Source: Sphingomonas sp. HMP9 (GTDB taxonomy: Bacteria; Pseudomonadota; Alphaproteobacteria; Sphingomonadales; Sphingomonadaceae). From it: DNA of 64,000 nucleotides. A model generated the notes under the pieces. The model ran no database searches and was not told the DNA's origin. It was given only the letters and a program-made list of their open reading frames with translations. Of this stretch, positions 45,097-55,757 are shown in pieces. The stretch lies in NCBI RefSeq assembly GCF_013374115.1, contig NZ_AP022673.1:1392501-1456500 (forward strand). Reading direction: 5' to 3'. Both the position numbers and the translations under genes were made by a program. The number at the start of each line of letters is the position of its first letter. Positions within the stretch are counted from its first letter, which is position 1.

Positions 45097-46002
45097 TCAG
45101 GCCGCGACGAGGCTCGGCGCGTAGTCCATCGCTTCCAGATCGGCGATCAGCCCCGGCCCGGTCGGGTTCCAGCCGAGTTGCGCGCGCGTCCATTCGCTGG
45201 TGGCCAGCATGTCCAGCGAGGCGAACATGCCGAACCAGCCGAAATGATCGTTCGCCTGTTCCTGCGTCAACGATAGCGTCGGCAGGCCGAGCCCGGCAGC
45301 GACGACCTCGGCGATCGCGCGCGCGCTGACGCCCTGCTCGGCAACAGCGTTATACCGCGCGCCCTTCTCGCCCTTGTCGAGAACGAGCGCGTAGAGCTTC
45401 GCGACATCCAGCACGTGCGCCGCGGGCCAGCGATTGGCGCCCTCACCGACATACGCGACCACGCCCTTCTCGCGCGCGATATCGATGTAGGGCGTGATCA
45501 AACCCTGCTTGACGGTGTCGTGGACCTGCGGGAGCCGCATCACACGCACGTCGAGGCCCGCTTCCAACAGCACCTGCCCCGCCTTTTCCGACGCGATCCG
45601 CGGATTGGGGTGATCGAGGTTGAACGCGGACTCGAGGGCAGGCGTGCCTGGGCCGGTATCGCCGATCCCGGTACCCGACGTGATGACCAAGGGCCGATCG
45701 CTCCCCTTCAGCACGTCCCCCATCGCGGCGATCACGCGGCGGTCTTTTTCGCAATTCGCGACGAAGTTGGTGAATTCGTGATCGAAGGCGGTGTGGATCA
45801 CCGCGTCCGCCTGCTCAGCCCCGCTACGCAGGCTGTCGAGATCGCCGAGATCGCCGCGATGGACCTCGGCGCCCGCCGCTTCCAGCCCGCGCGCTCCGGC
45901 ATCCGACCGGGTAAGACCCAGAACCTGATGCCCTGCGCCCAACAGTTCCGGCACGATACGCGACCCGATGAAACCCGTCGCACCCGTCAAAAATACTCGC
46001 AT
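45097..46002 (-). CDS. NAD(P)-dependent epimerase/extended SDR-like protein
   Basis: 301 residues. The N-terminal Rossmann motif MRVFLTGATGFIGSRIVPEL is clear; GDLGDLDSL and SGTGIGDTGPG follow. The usual YxxxK is not evident, so it belongs with atypical SDR proteins whose activity varies. Divergent from the MmyB-like regulator, separated by 91 bp, an arrangement in which the regulator often controls the reductase. Confidence 0.9.
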   Translation of the reverse strand: MRVFLTGATGFIGSRIVPELLGAGHQVLGLTRSDAGARGLEAAGAEVHRGDLGDLDSLRSGAEQADAVIHTAFDHEFTNFVANCEKDRRVIAAMGDVLKGSDRPLVITSGTGIGDTGPGTPALESAFNLDHPNPRIASEKAGQVLLEAGLDVRVMRLPQVHDTVKQGLITPYIDIAREKGVVAYVGEGANRWPAAHVLDVAKLYALVLDKGEKGARYNAVAEQGVSARAIAEVVAAGLGLPTLSLTQEQANDHFGWFGMFASLDMLATSEWTRAQLGWNPTGPGLIADLEAMDYAPSLVAA

Positions 46003-46093
46003 CCGAACTCTCCGATATTGTCCGGGGCAAGACTTGGGCGTAGTTCGATACCTGTAAAAGTAGTGACGTTATCATGGTATAATCATCAACAGG

Positions 46094-46939
46094 ATGGCGA
46101 TGTCTATCGAGACTGAAAACGCGCTTGGCACGTTCCTGCGTGATCGCAGGGCACGCATGGACCCTGCCGCGTTCGGGTTCGGTGGCGGACGGCGCCGGAC
46201 GCCAGGCTTGCGCCGCGAGGAAGTCGCCCAGCGCGCGAACATCTCGCCGACCTGGTACACTTGGCTCGAACAGGGTCGGGGCGGCGCGCCGTCGGCGGAT
46301 GTACTGAACCGTATCGCCGGCGGCCTGATGCTGACCGAGCCGGAGCGCGAGCACCTTTTCGTGCTCGGTCTCGGCCATCCGCCCGAAGCGACCTATCGCG
46401 CGTCCGACGAAGTCACGCCGCGACTGCAGCGCGTGCTGGACGCGCTGGAATACAGCCCGGCGATCGTCAAGACGCCGACCTGGGACGTCGTCGCGTGGAA
46501 CACGGCGGCGGCCACGCTGCTGACCGATTATGCGACGCTGCCCCGCGACCAGCGCAACAGCCTGCGGCTGATGTTCACCAATGCGAGCATCAAGGCGGCG
46601 CAAGAGGATTGGCTCAACGTCGCCCGCTATGTCGTCGGTGCGTTTCGCGCCGACGCCGCGCGCGCCGGCGCAGGCGCCGAGATCGCACAACTGGTCAATG
46701 AACTGTCGCGGCTCAGCCCCGAATTCGACGCCTTATGGCGCGATAACAACGTCGCACGGCACGCGGACGGATTGAAGCGGCTTCATCACCCGGTACACGG
46801 GCTGCTCGAACTCGAATTCTCGGCCTTTGCCGTCGATGGTCGACCGGAGCTCGGAATGATCGTTTATAATCCGGCAACCCCAGAAACCGCACAGCGTATC
46901 CGGGCACTGATGACGCCGACCGAACCGGCGACCGCGTAA
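46094..46939 (+). CDS. MmyB-like helix-turn-helix regulator
   Basis: 281 residues. N-terminal XRE-type HTH (LGTFLRDRRARMDP, RTPGLRREEVAQRANISPTW, YTWLEQGRG, PSADVLNRIAGGLML) and the C-terminal MLTR/MmyB ligand-binding domain (VTPRLQRVLDALEYSPAIVK, WDVVAWNTAAATLL, RNSLRLMFTNASIKAAQEDW). The upstream gap contains TTATCATGGTATAA, a partial palindrome that could be its operator. Probably controls the divergent epimerase-like gene. Confidence 0.92.
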   Translation: MAMSIETENALGTFLRDRRARMDPAAFGFGGGRRRTPGLRREEVAQRANISPTWYTWLEQGRGGAPSADVLNRIAGGLMLTEPEREHLFVLGLGHPPEATYRASDEVTPRLQRVLDALEYSPAIVKTPTWDVVAWNTAAATLLTDYATLPRDQRNSLRLMFTNASIKAAQEDWLNVARYVVGAFRADAARAGAGAEIAQLVNELSRLSPEFDALWRDNNVARHADGLKRLHHPVHGLLELEFSAFAVDGRPELGMIVYNPATPETAQRIRALMTPTEPATA

Positions 46940-46967
46940 CCCTCCGGAGTATTGCGGTCAGCGATCC

Positions 46968-49601
46968 TTACTCCTTGGAGCTGCCCGACGTCCTGTCGGC
47001 ACCGGCCCAGCCTGCCGCCTTGCGCAGCACGCGTGACAGCTGCTCGACCGAATAGGGTTTGTGGAGCAGTTCGAACCCGTGCGTGCCGTCCTGTGCGAGG
47101 ATATTGCTGTATCCTGACGTCAGCACCACCGGCAGGTTCGGATGCTCGGCACGGATCGCCTTGCCGAGCTCGATGCCGTTGATCCCCGGCATCACCACGT
47201 CCGAAAACACGATATCGAAGCGCGCGGCGTCCTTGCTCAGTTCGGCCAGCGCTTCTTGCGCGTTGGCGGCCCAGACCGTGACATAGCCTAGTTCGGCGAG
47301 GGACTGGGTCGTGAACGTCCCGACTTCCTTGTTGTCCTCGACGACGAGCACACAGGTTCCGTGACCGTCGGCCAGGGTCTGGACCGCATCGTCGTCGGCG
47401 ACCCGGTCACTCTCGTCGACTTCGGGCAGATAGAGCGTGAAGGTCGCACCTTCGCCCGGCGGGCTCTCGACGATGATGTCGCCCTCGGACTGCTTGGCAA
47501 AGCCGAACACCTGGCTGAGGCCCAGGCCGGTACCCTGTCCGACGCCCTTGGTCGTGAAGAACGGCTCGAAGATCCGCTCCAGTTTCTCAGGCTCAATCCC
47601 CGACCCGCTATCGGTCATCGAAATCGCGACATAGCGTCCGAGTACGGCCGGATGCGAGCGGACCGGCGGGATCGACGTCGCGTGGCGCACGGCGATCCGG
47701 ATGTTGCCGGCCCCGTCCATCGCGTCGCGTGCGTTGACCGCCATGTTTACCAGAGCGGTATCAAGTTGGCTGGGATCGACACTGGTGAACAGCGGCGTTT
47801 CGGGCAGATCGATATCGATCACGATCCGCGATCCGGTCAGCGTCCCCAGCATATCGGCAATCACGCGCAGGCTGTGGCCGACATCGATCACTTCGGGCTT
47901 GAGTGCCTGTCGCCGCGCAAAGGCGAGCAACTGTCCGGTCAGTTTCGCAGCACGGTCCGCGGTGTCTGAAATCGCGTCGATATAGCGTTCGCGACGTTCC
48001 GCGCTCAGATCCGGACGCTTCAGCAGGTCGGTCGCCGATCGGATGACGGTCAGCAGGTTGTTGAAGTCATGCGCGACGCCGCCGGTGAGCTGGCCGACCG
48101 CCTCCATCTTCTGCGACTGGCGCAGCGCGTCTTCGGCATGCTGGAGTTCGCCCGTGCGCGCTGCGACCTGCTGTTCCAGCGACGCGGCGAGCGCCGCGAG
48201 TTCCTGCTCCGTGCGCCGGCGCTCGGTCGCGATCCGCGTGCGCTCCGCAACTTCGCGAACGAACCCGACCTCGTCTTCACGCCAGCGTCGCGTACGATCG
48301 CTGACGACGTAAAGCATCGCCACGAGCCGCCCATTTTCCATGATCGGCATGTTGATGATCGCACGCGCGCCCAGCGTTTCCAGCGCGACGGCAGACGATT
48401 GCGTCCGCGGATCGGTTCGCGAATCCTCGACACAGACTTCCTCGCCGCGTTTCAGATCGTCGATATAGGACCCATAATCCCGCAACGCGAAACTTCCGAC
48501 CAGCGGCTGGACATTGGGTGCACTCCAGTCGCGCAGGATGGTGATCGTTTCGGAGTCCAGGTCGATCTCGCCGTAACCGACGCGGCTGACGTCTATGGTC
48601 TTGCCGATAATCCTGGCGGTCGCGGACGAGATATCCTCCGGCTGCTCGATATCGCGGAAGACGTCGCTCAGTTCGACGAGCGCCGCGCGCATGGTCTCGC
48701 CGCGACGCTGGTCGGTGATGTCGGTCGAGACGCCGGCGATCCGCAACGCCTCTCCCTCGGTATTGAAGAAGGGTTGGCCGCGCGAGGCGATCCAGCGCAA
48801 TTCGCCATCGCGGCGATAGATACGGTAGACCACGTCGTAGTCGGTACCTTCCGTGACGCAGCGACGGACTTCTGCGACGCTTTTCGCCCGGTCCTCAGGA
48901 TGGATTGCCTCGAGCCGATCCTCGTAGGTGAAGGGTTCGTGGCTGGGCCAGCCGAATATTTCCTTGCACGTCTCGGAAGCCGTCAGCTGCTTGCTGGCAA
49001 TCTCCAGGCTCCAGGTGCCGAAGCGTGCCGCCTTCAACGTGAACGCTAGTTCCCGCTCCTGCTCCTGCTGCATCCGCAATCGATCGGTCAGCTCGGCCAG
49101 GAGCGCGGCATTGCTCGATTCGAGCCCCTTCAGCCGTTCGCGCTCGATCGTCACGTCGACCTGGCTGGCAAAGAAATATGCGAGCACGCCTTCGGTATCG
49201 AAGACCGGTGCCAGCAACAGGCGGTTCCAGAACCGTTCGCCGTCCTTGCGGTGGTTCTGGATGTCGATCTCGATCGGCCTGACCTGCCGCACTGCCTCAC
49301 GGATTTTGTCGACGGTCGCGGGATCGGTCTCTGGCCCTTGCAGGAATCGACAGTTGCGGCCGAGTATCTCGGCACGACTATACCCGCTGAGACGACAGAA
49401 TGCGTCATTCGTGAACACGATCGGGTTGTCGGGCAATCGCGGATTGGTGATGATCATCGGCATCCGCGTGGCGCGTACGACCGCGACGAACGGATCGGTG
49501 CCAACGTCCTGCGCGATCAACTCGGCAGCGATGCGTTCGGCATCCGCCGTCATCTTGGGAGCGCCGTCGACCGAGCGATCGGTTGTGTCAGTCAAAGCCA
49601 T
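46968..49601 (-). CDS. LOV-domain hybrid histidine kinase
   Basis: 877 residues. Domains in order: LOV photosensor (residues about 40-160) with GRNCRFLQG, whose Cys84 would form the flavin adduct, and [23 protein letters not shown]_3 fold with [16 protein letters not shown] at its end; GAF (about 310-470); HisKA with [11 protein letters not shown] (His near 510); HATPase with DSGSGIEP and [15 protein letters not shown]; receiver domain with [11 protein letters not shown] and [14 protein letters not shown] (Asp near 802). It should be a blue-light sensor that passes phosphate to its own receiver and on. No membrane segment, hence cytoplasmic. No cognate phosphotransfer or response regulator is adjacent. 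Confidence 0.94.
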   Translation of the reverse strand: MALTDTTDRSVDGAPKMTADAERIAAELIAQDVGTDPFVAVVRATRMPMIITNPRLPDNPIVFTNDAFCRLSGYSRAEILGRNCRFLQGPETDPATVDKIREAVRQVRPIEIDIQNHRKDGERFWNRLLLAPVFDTEGVLAYFFASQVDVTIERERLKGLESSNAALLAELTDRLRMQQEQERELAFTLKAARFGTWSLEIASKQLTASETCKEIFGWPSHEPFTYEDRLEAIHPEDRAKSVAEVRRCVTEGTDYDVVYRIYRRDGELRWIASRGQPFFNTEGEALRIAGVSTDITDQRRGETMRAALVELSDVFRDIEQPEDISSATARIIGKTIDVSRVGYGEIDLDSETITILRDWSAPNVQPLVGSFALRDYGSYIDDLKRGEEVCVEDSRTDPRTQSSAVALETLGARAIINMPIMENGRLVAMLYVVSDRTRRWREDEVGFVREVAERTRIATERRRTEQELAALAASLEQQVAARTGELQHAEDALRQSQKMEAVGQLTGGVAHDFNNLLTVIRSATDLLKRPDLSAERRERYIDAISDTADRAAKLTGQLLAFARRQALKPEVIDVGHSLRVIADMLGTLTGSRIVIDIDLPETPLFTSVDPSQLDTALVNMAVNARDAMDGAGNIRIAVRHATSIPPVRSHPAVLGRYVAISMTDSGSGIEPEKLERIFEPFFTTKGVGQGTGLGLSQVFGFAKQSEGDIIVESPPGEGATFTLYLPEVDESDRVADDDAVQTLADGHGTCVLVVEDNKEVGTFTTQSLAELGYVTVWAANAQEALAELSKDAARFDIVFSDVVMPGINGIELGKAIRAEHPNLPVVLTSGYSNILAQDGTHGFELLHKPYSVEQLSRVLRKAAGWAGADRTSGSSKE

Positions 49602-49818
49602 CTACCCGTCGGTTGTCGCGTTACCGCCGACGTTTAGGAGAGTGTCCGCCTTACCGCAACGTCGCCGGCTACAACCTGAGGTAATTCAACACAGTAGCAT
49701 GCCACTCGTATCATTTTGCGCTGACCGTCAGGACGAAACTCAAGCACGCGAGAGGAATGTATCTTCTAGATAAAACACTTCAGCTTCCGGAGAGCCAGGC
49801 GGCCAGCGATACCCTACG

Positions 49819-50091
49819 TTATCGGGGCGGTGGCATACGGACGTGGATATCTGCGGCAGAGGGTATGATCCGTGTTTGCGGCGATGCCATCCGCCGCCAC
49901 CCCGATCGCATCACTATGCATGCGATGCCGATGGCTAAGACCGCCAAACCCGGTTTGATCGCGCGGCGCAGGCTATGGCCGGCGCTAGGCGTGTTCCAGA
50001 TCTGGTCCCAGTCGTCCTCCGACCGGTGATCGCGGTGCGCCGGAATCGCGCCTAATTCTGAATCGAGGTCGTAGTCGGTGTTACGCGCCAT
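49819..50091 (-). CDS. small one-helix membrane protein, hypothetical
   Basis: 90 residues from ATG 50091 (GGAG 7 bases upstream). Acidic N-terminus MARNTDYDLDSELGAIPAHR then DHRSEDDWDQIWN, followed by one membrane segment (AIKPGLAVLAIGIACIVM). The C-terminus SAADIHVRMPPPR is short. Found next to a CsbD-like gene on the same strand. Function unknown. Confidence 0.5.
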   Translation of the reverse strand: MARNTDYDLDSELGAIPAHRDHRSEDDWDQIWNTPSAGHSLRRAIKPGLAVLAIGIACIVMRSGWRRMASPQTRIIPSAADIHVRMPPPR

Positions 50092-50147
50092 GCGTGGCTC
50101 CGAAGACGGAGATAGGGTGCCGTCGCAACACGCGGAACGGTCTTGGC

Positions 50148-50176
50148 GGCGACGGGTGCCGTGCACACCCGTCGCC
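50148..50176. other. perfect 11-bp hairpin downstream of csbD-like gene
   Basis: GGCGACGGGTG (50148-50158) pairs with CACCCGTCGCC (50166-50176) around a 7-base loop. No T-run on either strand, so either a rho-independent-like stop without tail or an mRNA 3'-end protector. Confidence 0.45.
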
Positions 50177-50186
50177 ATCCCATTGC

Positions 50187-50471
50187 TTACTTGCCGCGTA
50201 GCGTATTAATCAGTGCGATCCCGAGGACGCCGGCAACCGCTGCTGCGGCGAACGGGCGCTCCTTGGAAAACTGGCGGACATAGTCGACCAGCGGACGGAT
50301 ATTCTCTTCGACGACATCCTTGGCCTGACCGACGGTCTTCTGAACCGTCCCGGACAGCTGATCCGCGACGCCTTCGCTCTGCAGCGACTTGTCACCGAGC
50401 GCGCCGCCAAGGGTTTCCTTGATCTTGCCGCTGGTGTCGGTTGCAGCGCCGCTAAGGGTATCGGTGTTCAT
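50187..50471 (-). CDS. CsbD-like stress protein with C-terminal membrane segment
   Basis: 94 residues from ATG 50471. The N-terminal half DTLSGAATDTSGKIKETLGG, ALGDKSLQSEGVADQLSGTV follows the CsbD pattern (GxxxxxxGKxKExxGxxxGDxxLxxEGxxxQxxG). The C-terminal AAAAVAGVLGIALINTLRGK is a membrane segment, as in ElaB/DUF883-like proteins. Such genes are commonly stress-induced; I found no EcfG consensus with correct spacing upstream. Confidence 0.85.
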   Translation of the reverse strand: MNTDTLSGAATDTSGKIKETLGGALGDKSLQSEGVADQLSGTVQKTVGQAKDVVEENIRPLVDYVRQFSKERPFAAAAVAGVLGIALINTLRGK

Positions 50472-50870
50472 GGCTGATCTCTTTTCAAATGGTGGAAGAC
50501 GGGGCTTCAAACGAGAAAGCTGGAAGAAATATCCCGTTCCTCGCAAAGCCAGTGGAAAACGTCACAAGTGCGACGGCGACACTGCCTAGATCCGAGTGAA
50601 CCGGGGCGTCGCGTTGCCGATAGTCACAACCCTCCGACCCTCGGATGTTTCCGTAGTATTCCGAGACCCCGCTCCAGGTATAAATTTACTAGCTGAGGCC
50701 TCGTGCGCATGCGCGATGCGTTGCCTCGCCCACCGACTGGTCTAGGCGAAAGCACGCATGGCCGGCGGCGACTTTGCCGGGCATGAGATAGCGAAGCGTT
50801 CCCCGACCGAAGAATGCATTGATTGCCGAGACCGCCCCGCGCCGGGCAAACGGCGCCGCGGAGACATATC
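50472..50870. other. intergenic region upstream of cysD
   Basis: 399 bp holding the promoters of the leftward csbD-like gene and the rightward cys operon. No riboswitch fold or clear regulator site was recognised; GGAGACATATC at the right end is the cysD ribosome-binding site. Confidence 0.4.
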
Positions 50871-51776
50871 ATGGCGAAGACACTCACCCATCTGGACCGG
50901 CTCGAGGCGGAGGCGATCCACATCCTGCGCGAAGTCGTCGCCGAGGCCGACAAGCCGGTTATGCTGTATTCGGTCGGCAAGGATTCGGCGGTGATGCTGC
51001 ACCTTGCGCGCAAGGCCTTCTATCCGTCGCCCCCGCCCTTCCCGCTGCTGCACGTCGACACGACCTGGAAATTCCAGGACATGTACCGCCTGCGCGACCG
51101 GATGGCGGCAGAGAGCGGGATGGAATTGCTGGTCTACCGGAACCCCGAGGCTGCTGCGCGGGGGATCAATCCGTTCGACCACGGCGCGCTCCACACCGAC
51201 ATGTGGAAGACGGAGGGCTTGAAGCAGGCGCTCAACCTTCACGCGTTCGATGCAGCGTTCGGCGGCGCGCGGCGCGACGAGGAAAAGTCGCGCGCAAAGG
51301 AACGCATCATTTCGTTACGCACCGCCACGCATGGCTGGGATCCGAAGAACCAGCGGCCCGAATTGTGGAACCTGTACAACGCGCGAAAGTCCAAAGGCGA
51401 GAGCATCCGGGTGTTCCCGATCTCGAACTGGACCGAGCTGGACGTCTGGCAATATATCCAGCTGAACGATGTGCCGATCGTGCCGCTCTACTATGCCGGC
51501 GTGCGCCCCACGGTGGAGCGCGACGGGATGCTCCTGATGGTCGACGACGACCGCTTCCGCCTCGAACCCGGCGAGGTGCCCGTCGACCGCTCGATCCGCT
51601 TCCGCACGCTTGGCTGCTACCCGCTGACCGGCGCGGTCGAGAGCACGGCCTCGACGCTGTCCGAGATCATCCAGGAAACGCTGCTGACCACCACCAGCGA
51701 ACGCCAGGGTCGCGCGATCGACAAGGATGCCGGCGGCGCGGGCATGGAGAAGAAGAAGCAGGAGGGCTATTTCTGA
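50871..51776 (+). CDS. cysD: sulfate adenylyltransferase subunit 2
   Basis: Forms APS from sulfate and ATP together with CysN; cytoplasmic. The PP-loop [20 protein letters not shown] lies at residues about 30-49, with [14 protein letters not shown] and the C-terminal [20 protein letters not shown] typical of CysD. 301 residues, full length. ATG 50871 is preceded by GGAGACATATC. The stop overlaps the cysNC start (TGATG). Confidence 0.97.
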   Translation: MAKTLTHLDRLEAEAIHILREVVAEADKPVMLYSVGKDSAVMLHLARKAFYPSPPPFPLLHVDTTWKFQDMYRLRDRMAAESGMELLVYRNPEAAARGINPFDHGALHTDMWKTEGLKQALNLHAFDAAFGGARRDEEKSRAKERIISLRTATHGWDPKNQRPELWNLYNARKSKGESIRVFPISNWTELDVWQYIQLNDVPIVPLYYAGVRPTVERDGMLLMVDDDRFRLEPGEVPVDRSIRFRTLGCYPLTGAVESTASTLSEIIQETLLTTTSERQGRAIDKDAGGAGMEKKKQEGYF

Positions 51777-53725
51777 TGAGCGACATCGCAACCCAGGAGT
51801 CTGCCTACCAGACCGAAGCGCTGATCGCCGAGGATATCGATGCGTATCTCGACCGGCACCGCAACAAGACGATGCTGCGGTTCATCACCTGCGGGTCGGT
51901 CGACGACGGCAAGTCTACGCTGATCGGCCGGCTGCTGTACGACTCCAAGATGATCTTCGAGGACCAGCTCGCAGCGCTCGAAGCGGACAGCAAGCGCGTC
52001 GGCACGCAGGGTGGCGCGATCGACTTCGCGCTGCTCGTCGACGGGCTCGCAGCGGAACGCGAACAGGGGATCACGATCGACGTCGCCTACCGCTTCTTCT
52101 CGACCGAAAAACGCAAGTTCATCGTCGCGGATACGCCCGGCCACGAACAATATACGCGCAACATGGTGACCGGCGCATCGACCGCCGACCTCGCCGTGAT
52201 CCTGGTCGACGCGCGCAAGGGCGTGCTGACCCAGACCAAGCGACACAGCTACCTCGCGCACCTGATCGGTATCCGGAACCTGGTGCTGGCCGTCAACAAG
52301 ATGGACCTGATTGGGTATGATCAGGCGCGCTATGACGAGATCGTGGCCGACTATGCGGCGTTCGCGCAAAACATCGGTATCACGGCGTTCACGCCGATGC
52401 CGATCTCGGGCTTCAAGGGCGACAACATCTCGATCGCGTCCGAGACGATGCCCTGGTATGCCGGACCGACGCTGATGGAGCATCTCGAAGCGGTCGATGT
52501 CGATGTCGACGTCGACCAGGCCAAGCCGTTCCGCATGAGCGTGCAGTGGGTCAATCGCCCCAACCTGGATTTCCGCGGTTTCTCCGGCCAGATCGCCGCC
52601 GGCACGGTCAAGCCGGGCGATGCGATCCGCGTGCTGCCCGGCGGCAAGACCTCGACGATCAGCCGGATTACCACGCTCGACGGCAATCTCGACGAGGCCG
52701 TTGCCGGGCAGTCGGTCACGTTGTCGTTCGCCGACGAGATCGACTGTTCGCGCGGCAACGTCATCGCTGCATCCGACGCCCCGCCCGAGACCGCGGACCA
52801 GTTCGAGACGACGATCGTCTGGATGGACGACGAACCGCTGATCGTCGGCCGCTCCTATTGGCTGAAACTCGGCACGCAGATGGTGTCGGCGACGGTGCGC
52901 GAGCCGAAATATCAGGTCAACGTCAACACGATGGAACGGCTCGCGACCAAGACGCTGGAGTTGAACGCGATCGGCGTCGCGGAGATCACGACGGACCGCG
53001 CGATCGTGTTCGAGGCCTATGCGCAGGAGAGTGCGCAGGGTCCAAGGGCACCGAACAAGGTGCTCGGCGGGTTCATCCTGATCGACAAGATCACCAACGC
53101 GACCGTTGCCGCGGGGATGGTCCATTTCAGCCTGCGCCGCTCGCAGAACGTCCACTGGCAGGCAACTGACATCGGCCGCGAGGCGCATGCCGGGCTGAAG
53201 AACCAGAAGCAGGTGGTGCTGTGGTTCACCGGCCTTTCGGGTGCGGGCAAGTCGACGATCGCCAACGAGGTCGAGAAACAGCTCAACCTGATGAACCGCC
53301 ACACCTTCCTGCTGGACGGCGACAATATTCGGCACGGGCTGAACAAGGATCTGGGCTTTACCGAGGCGGACCGGATCGAGAATATCCGCCGCGTCGGCGA
53401 AGTGGCGAAGCTGATGGCGGACGCCGGGCTGATCGTCCTTACGGCGTTCATTTCACCGTTCCGTGCCGAGCGCGACATGGTACGATCGATGCTGCCGGCG
53501 GGGGAATTCATCGAGATCTTCGTCGACACGCCGCTCGATGTGGCGGAAGGTCGTGACGTCAAGGGGCTCTACAAGAAAGCGCGGGCGGGCGATTTGAAGA
53601 ACTTTACCGGGATCGACAGCCCTTACGAGGCGCCGCTGAACGCGGAGATCCGCGTCAAAACGGTCGAGATGACGCCGGTCGAGGCCGCCGCGTTCATCGT
53701 TCGCCAGATCATGCCGCTCAAGTGA
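51776..53725 (+). CDS. cysNC: bifunctional sulfate adenylyltransferase subunit 1/APS kinase
   Basis: 649 residues. The N-terminal EF-Tu-like GTPase (CysN) has [28 protein letters not shown] and NKMDLIGYD, then two beta-barrel domains. The C-terminal APS kinase (CysC, from about residue 480) has [39 protein letters not shown] and the lid-like [20 protein letters not shown]. The fusion produces PAPS from sulfate with one polypeptide plus CysD. ATG 51776 overlaps the cysD stop; the longer open frame upstream is a shadow of cysD. Confidence 0.97.
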   Translation: MSDIATQESAYQTEALIAEDIDAYLDRHRNKTMLRFITCGSVDDGKSTLIGRLLYDSKMIFEDQLAALEADSKRVGTQGGAIDFALLVDGLAAEREQGITIDVAYRFFSTEKRKFIVADTPGHEQYTRNMVTGASTADLAVILVDARKGVLTQTKRHSYLAHLIGIRNLVLAVNKMDLIGYDQARYDEIVADYAAFAQNIGITAFTPMPISGFKGDNISIASETMPWYAGPTLMEHLEAVDVDVDVDQAKPFRMSVQWVNRPNLDFRGFSGQIAAGTVKPGDAIRVLPGGKTSTISRITTLDGNLDEAVAGQSVTLSFADEIDCSRGNVIAASDAPPETADQFETTIVWMDDEPLIVGRSYWLKLGTQMVSATVREPKYQVNVNTMERLATKTLELNAIGVAEITTDRAIVFEAYAQESAQGPRAPNKVLGGFILIDKITNATVAAGMVHFSLRRSQNVHWQATDIGREAHAGLKNQKQVVLWFTGLSGAGKSTIANEVEKQLNLMNRHTFLLDGDNIRHGLNKDLGFTEADRIENIRRVGEVAKLMADAGLIVLTAFISPFRAERDMVRSMLPAGEFIEIFVDTPLDVAEGRDVKGLYKKARAGDLKNFTGIDSPYEAPLNAEIRVKTVEMTPVEAAAFIVRQIMPLK

Positions 53726-54471
53726 CGGTCATCGAAAGCGACGTCCGTCTCGCCGAGCGCCTCGCCACCGAGGCGGGCGAAATTTTGCTCGCGTTGCAGA
53801 AAATCAGTGGGCTGACCGGCAAGGATCTCGGCAAGGCGGGGGACGAACAGGCCAACACCTTCCTCATGCGGATGCTGCGCGCGGCGCGGCCCGAAGACGC
53901 GATCCTGTCCGAGGAAGAGAAGGACAGTGGTGATCGGTGTTCGGTGCGGCGCGCGTGGATCGTCGACCCGCTCGACGGCACGCGCGAATATGGCGAGGGG
54001 CGAACCGACTGGGCGGTCCACGTCGCACTCGCGATCGATGGCGTCGCGACGGTCGGCGCGGTCGCGTTGCCCGGGCTCGGGCTGACGCTGAACTCGGGTT
54101 CGCCGAAGCCGCTGGAGCCCGCCGGCGATCCGCTCCGCATGCTCGTCAGCCGGACGCGGCCCGCGCGCGAGGCGGTCGCGGTCGCCGAGACGTTGGGCGC
54201 GACGCTGGTGCCGATGGGCTCGGCGGGTGCGAAGGCGATGGCGGTGGTGCGCGGCCAGGCCGACATCTACCTCCATACCGGCGGGCAATATGAGTGGGAC
54301 AATTGCGCGCCGATCGCCGTCGCGCAGGCGGCGGGGCTCCACGTCAGCCGCGTCGACGGATCGCAGCTCGTCTATAATTGCGCCGATCCGTATCTGCCCG
54401 ATCTTCTCATCTGTCGGATGGAACTGGCGGCGCAGGTGCTCGAACTCGTGAAGGCGTTGCCGCCCGCCTGA
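53722..54471 (+). CDS. cysQ: 3'(2'),5'-bisphosphate nucleotidase
   Basis: Removes the 3'-phosphate of PAP/PAPS, controlling the pool made by the preceding genes. 249 residues, inositol-monophosphatase fold: [20 protein letters not shown] and [15 protein letters not shown] give the first metal site, [16 protein letters not shown] the second. The GTG start overlaps the cysNC stop (GTGA). It ends the cys operon, converging with the small gene at 54485. Confidence 0.94.
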   Translation: MTVIESDVRLAERLATEAGEILLALQKISGLTGKDLGKAGDEQANTFLMRMLRAARPEDAILSEEEKDSGDRCSVRRAWIVDPLDGTREYGEGRTDWAVHVALAIDGVATVGAVALPGLGLTLNSGSPKPLEPAGDPLRMLVSRTRPAREAVAVAETLGATLVPMGSAGAKAMAVVRGQADIYLHTGGQYEWDNCAPIAVAQAAGLHVSRVDGSQLVYNCADPYLPDLLICRMELAAQVLELVKALPPA

Positions 54472-54484
54472 ACGGCGGACGGGA

Positions 54485-54742
54485 TCAGCCGTCGGAGGCC
54501 ACCAGCGCGACGAACTCGAAGTCATAGCGCTGCCAGCCGCGTTGCGCTGCCGCCTCGGCGAGTGCGTTGCGCTTCTTCTTCGCCTCGCCGAGCGACTTGG
54601 TGTGGCCCCAGAATATCTCGGTCTTGCCGTTCGCCAGCACCGCGACGATCCGCCAGTAATGCGTGAACGGCGTCGCGGTCGGACCGATCGTCTTCACATA
54701 GCCGTCGGGCAGCGTCGCGGTGAGGTAGCGTTTCCTGGCCAT
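54485..54742 (-). CDS. conserved-looking small protein, unknown function
   Basis: 85 residues: MARKRYLTATLPDGYVKTIG, PFTHYWRIVAVLANGKTEIF, WGHTKSLGEAKKKRNALAEA, ending FEFVALVASDG. Mixed beta/alpha, intact, well composed. Strongly basic N-terminus but no membrane segment. 13 bp from the cysQ stop, convergent. No family with a known role. Confidence 0.75.
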   Translation of the reverse strand: MARKRYLTATLPDGYVKTIGPTATPFTHYWRIVAVLANGKTEIFWGHTKSLGEAKKKRNALAEAAAQRGWQRYDFEFVALVASDG

Positions 54743-54781
54743 CCTGCTGTCGTTAGCCGCCCGAGGCTCGGACGGAAATGC

Positions 54782-55663
54782 CTAGTCGGGCGAGGCGCCC
54801 GTGCCGATCCGATCGAGCGTGGCGATCGCGTCGGCGGGCAGCACGATCGCCCCCGCCGCCAGGTTCTCTTGCAGATGACCCAGCGACGACGTACCCGGGA
54901 TCAGCAGGATGTTGGGCGAACGCTGCAACAACCAGGCAAGCGCGACCTGCATCGGCGTCGCCTCCAGGTGGCGCGCGACGTCCGACAGCGCGGTCGACTG
55001 CAAGGGCGAGAACCCACCGAGCGGGAAGAACGGCACATACGCGATCCCGGCCTCGGCGAGATCGTTGACCAGCGCATCGTCGTCGCGGTGCGCGAGATTA
55101 TACTGGTTCTGCACGCAGGCGATGGTCGCGATCGACCGCCCCTCGGCCACCTGCGGCGGCGTGACGTTGCTCAAGCCGATATGGCGGACCAGACCCTGGC
55201 GCTGGAGATCGACGAGCGCCGCGAGCGGCGCGGCGATCGAGCCCTCGGCGGGGCCATGCGCATCGAACATCGCGCGGAGATTGACGATATCGAGCGCGTC
55301 CAGCCCGAGATTGCGTAGATTGTCGTGGACCGCGTTCGCCAGCGCCTCAGCCGAGAAAGCAGGATTCCAGGAGCCGTCGGGCCCCCGCCGCGCGCCGATC
55401 TTCGTGACGATCACGAGGTCGTCCGGATACGGATGCAGTGCCTCGCGGATCAGGCGATTGGTGACATGAGGGCCGTAGAAGTCGCTCGTGTCGATATGGT
55501 TCACGCCGGCCGCGACAGCCGCGCGCAGTACCGCGAGCGCCGCGTCGGGATCCTTTGGCGGTCCGAACACTCCGGGGCCAGCAAGCTGCATGGCGCCGTA
55601 GCCGAGACGGTTGACGGTGCGGCCTGCGAGCGGGGCGGTGGTGGTGATGCCGTGCGTGTTCAT
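54782..55663 (-). CDS. aldo/keto reductase
   Basis: 293 residues from ATG 55663 (CGGAGGACC upstream). TIM-barrel oxidoreductase using NADPH. VNRLGYGAMQLAGPG, GVNHIDTSDFYGPHVTNRLI (catalytic Asp and Tyr), LVIVTKIGA (Lys) and VRHIGLSNVTPPQVAE are present; the C-terminal IPGTSSLGHLQENLAA binds the cofactor. Upstream frame extension to 56011 is a shadow of the LysR gene. Divergent from the LysR regulator with 94 bp between, a usual regulator-target pair. Confidence 0.95.
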   Translation of the reverse strand: MNTHGITTTAPLAGRTVNRLGYGAMQLAGPGVFGPPKDPDAALAVLRAAVAAGVNHIDTSDFYGPHVTNRLIREALHPYPDDLVIVTKIGARRGPDGSWNPAFSAEALANAVHDNLRNLGLDALDIVNLRAMFDAHGPAEGSIAAPLAALVDLQRQGLVRHIGLSNVTPPQVAEGRSIATIACVQNQYNLAHRDDDALVNDLAEAGIAYVPFFPLGGFSPLQSTALSDVARHLEATPMQVALAWLLQRSPNILLIPGTSSLGHLQENLAAGAIVLPADAIATLDRIGTGASPD

Positions 55664-55757
55664 GATCCGGTCCTCCGAAGTGTAGCCTTCATATGGACCG
55701 CGCCGGCTGTTACGATAACGCGGCAGTATCGGCACGGGCTGTTCGGGAACACGTACA

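Noticed and set aside
50472..50560. EcfG promoter upstream of the CsbD-like gene
   Set aside because: GGAAC and CGTT are both present on the minus strand but the spacer is 22 bases, outside the accepted 16-17.
50819..53725. 968-codon reading of cysNC
   Set aside because: Codons before 51776 lie over cysD in another frame and make no sense; ATG 51776 overlaps the cysD stop.
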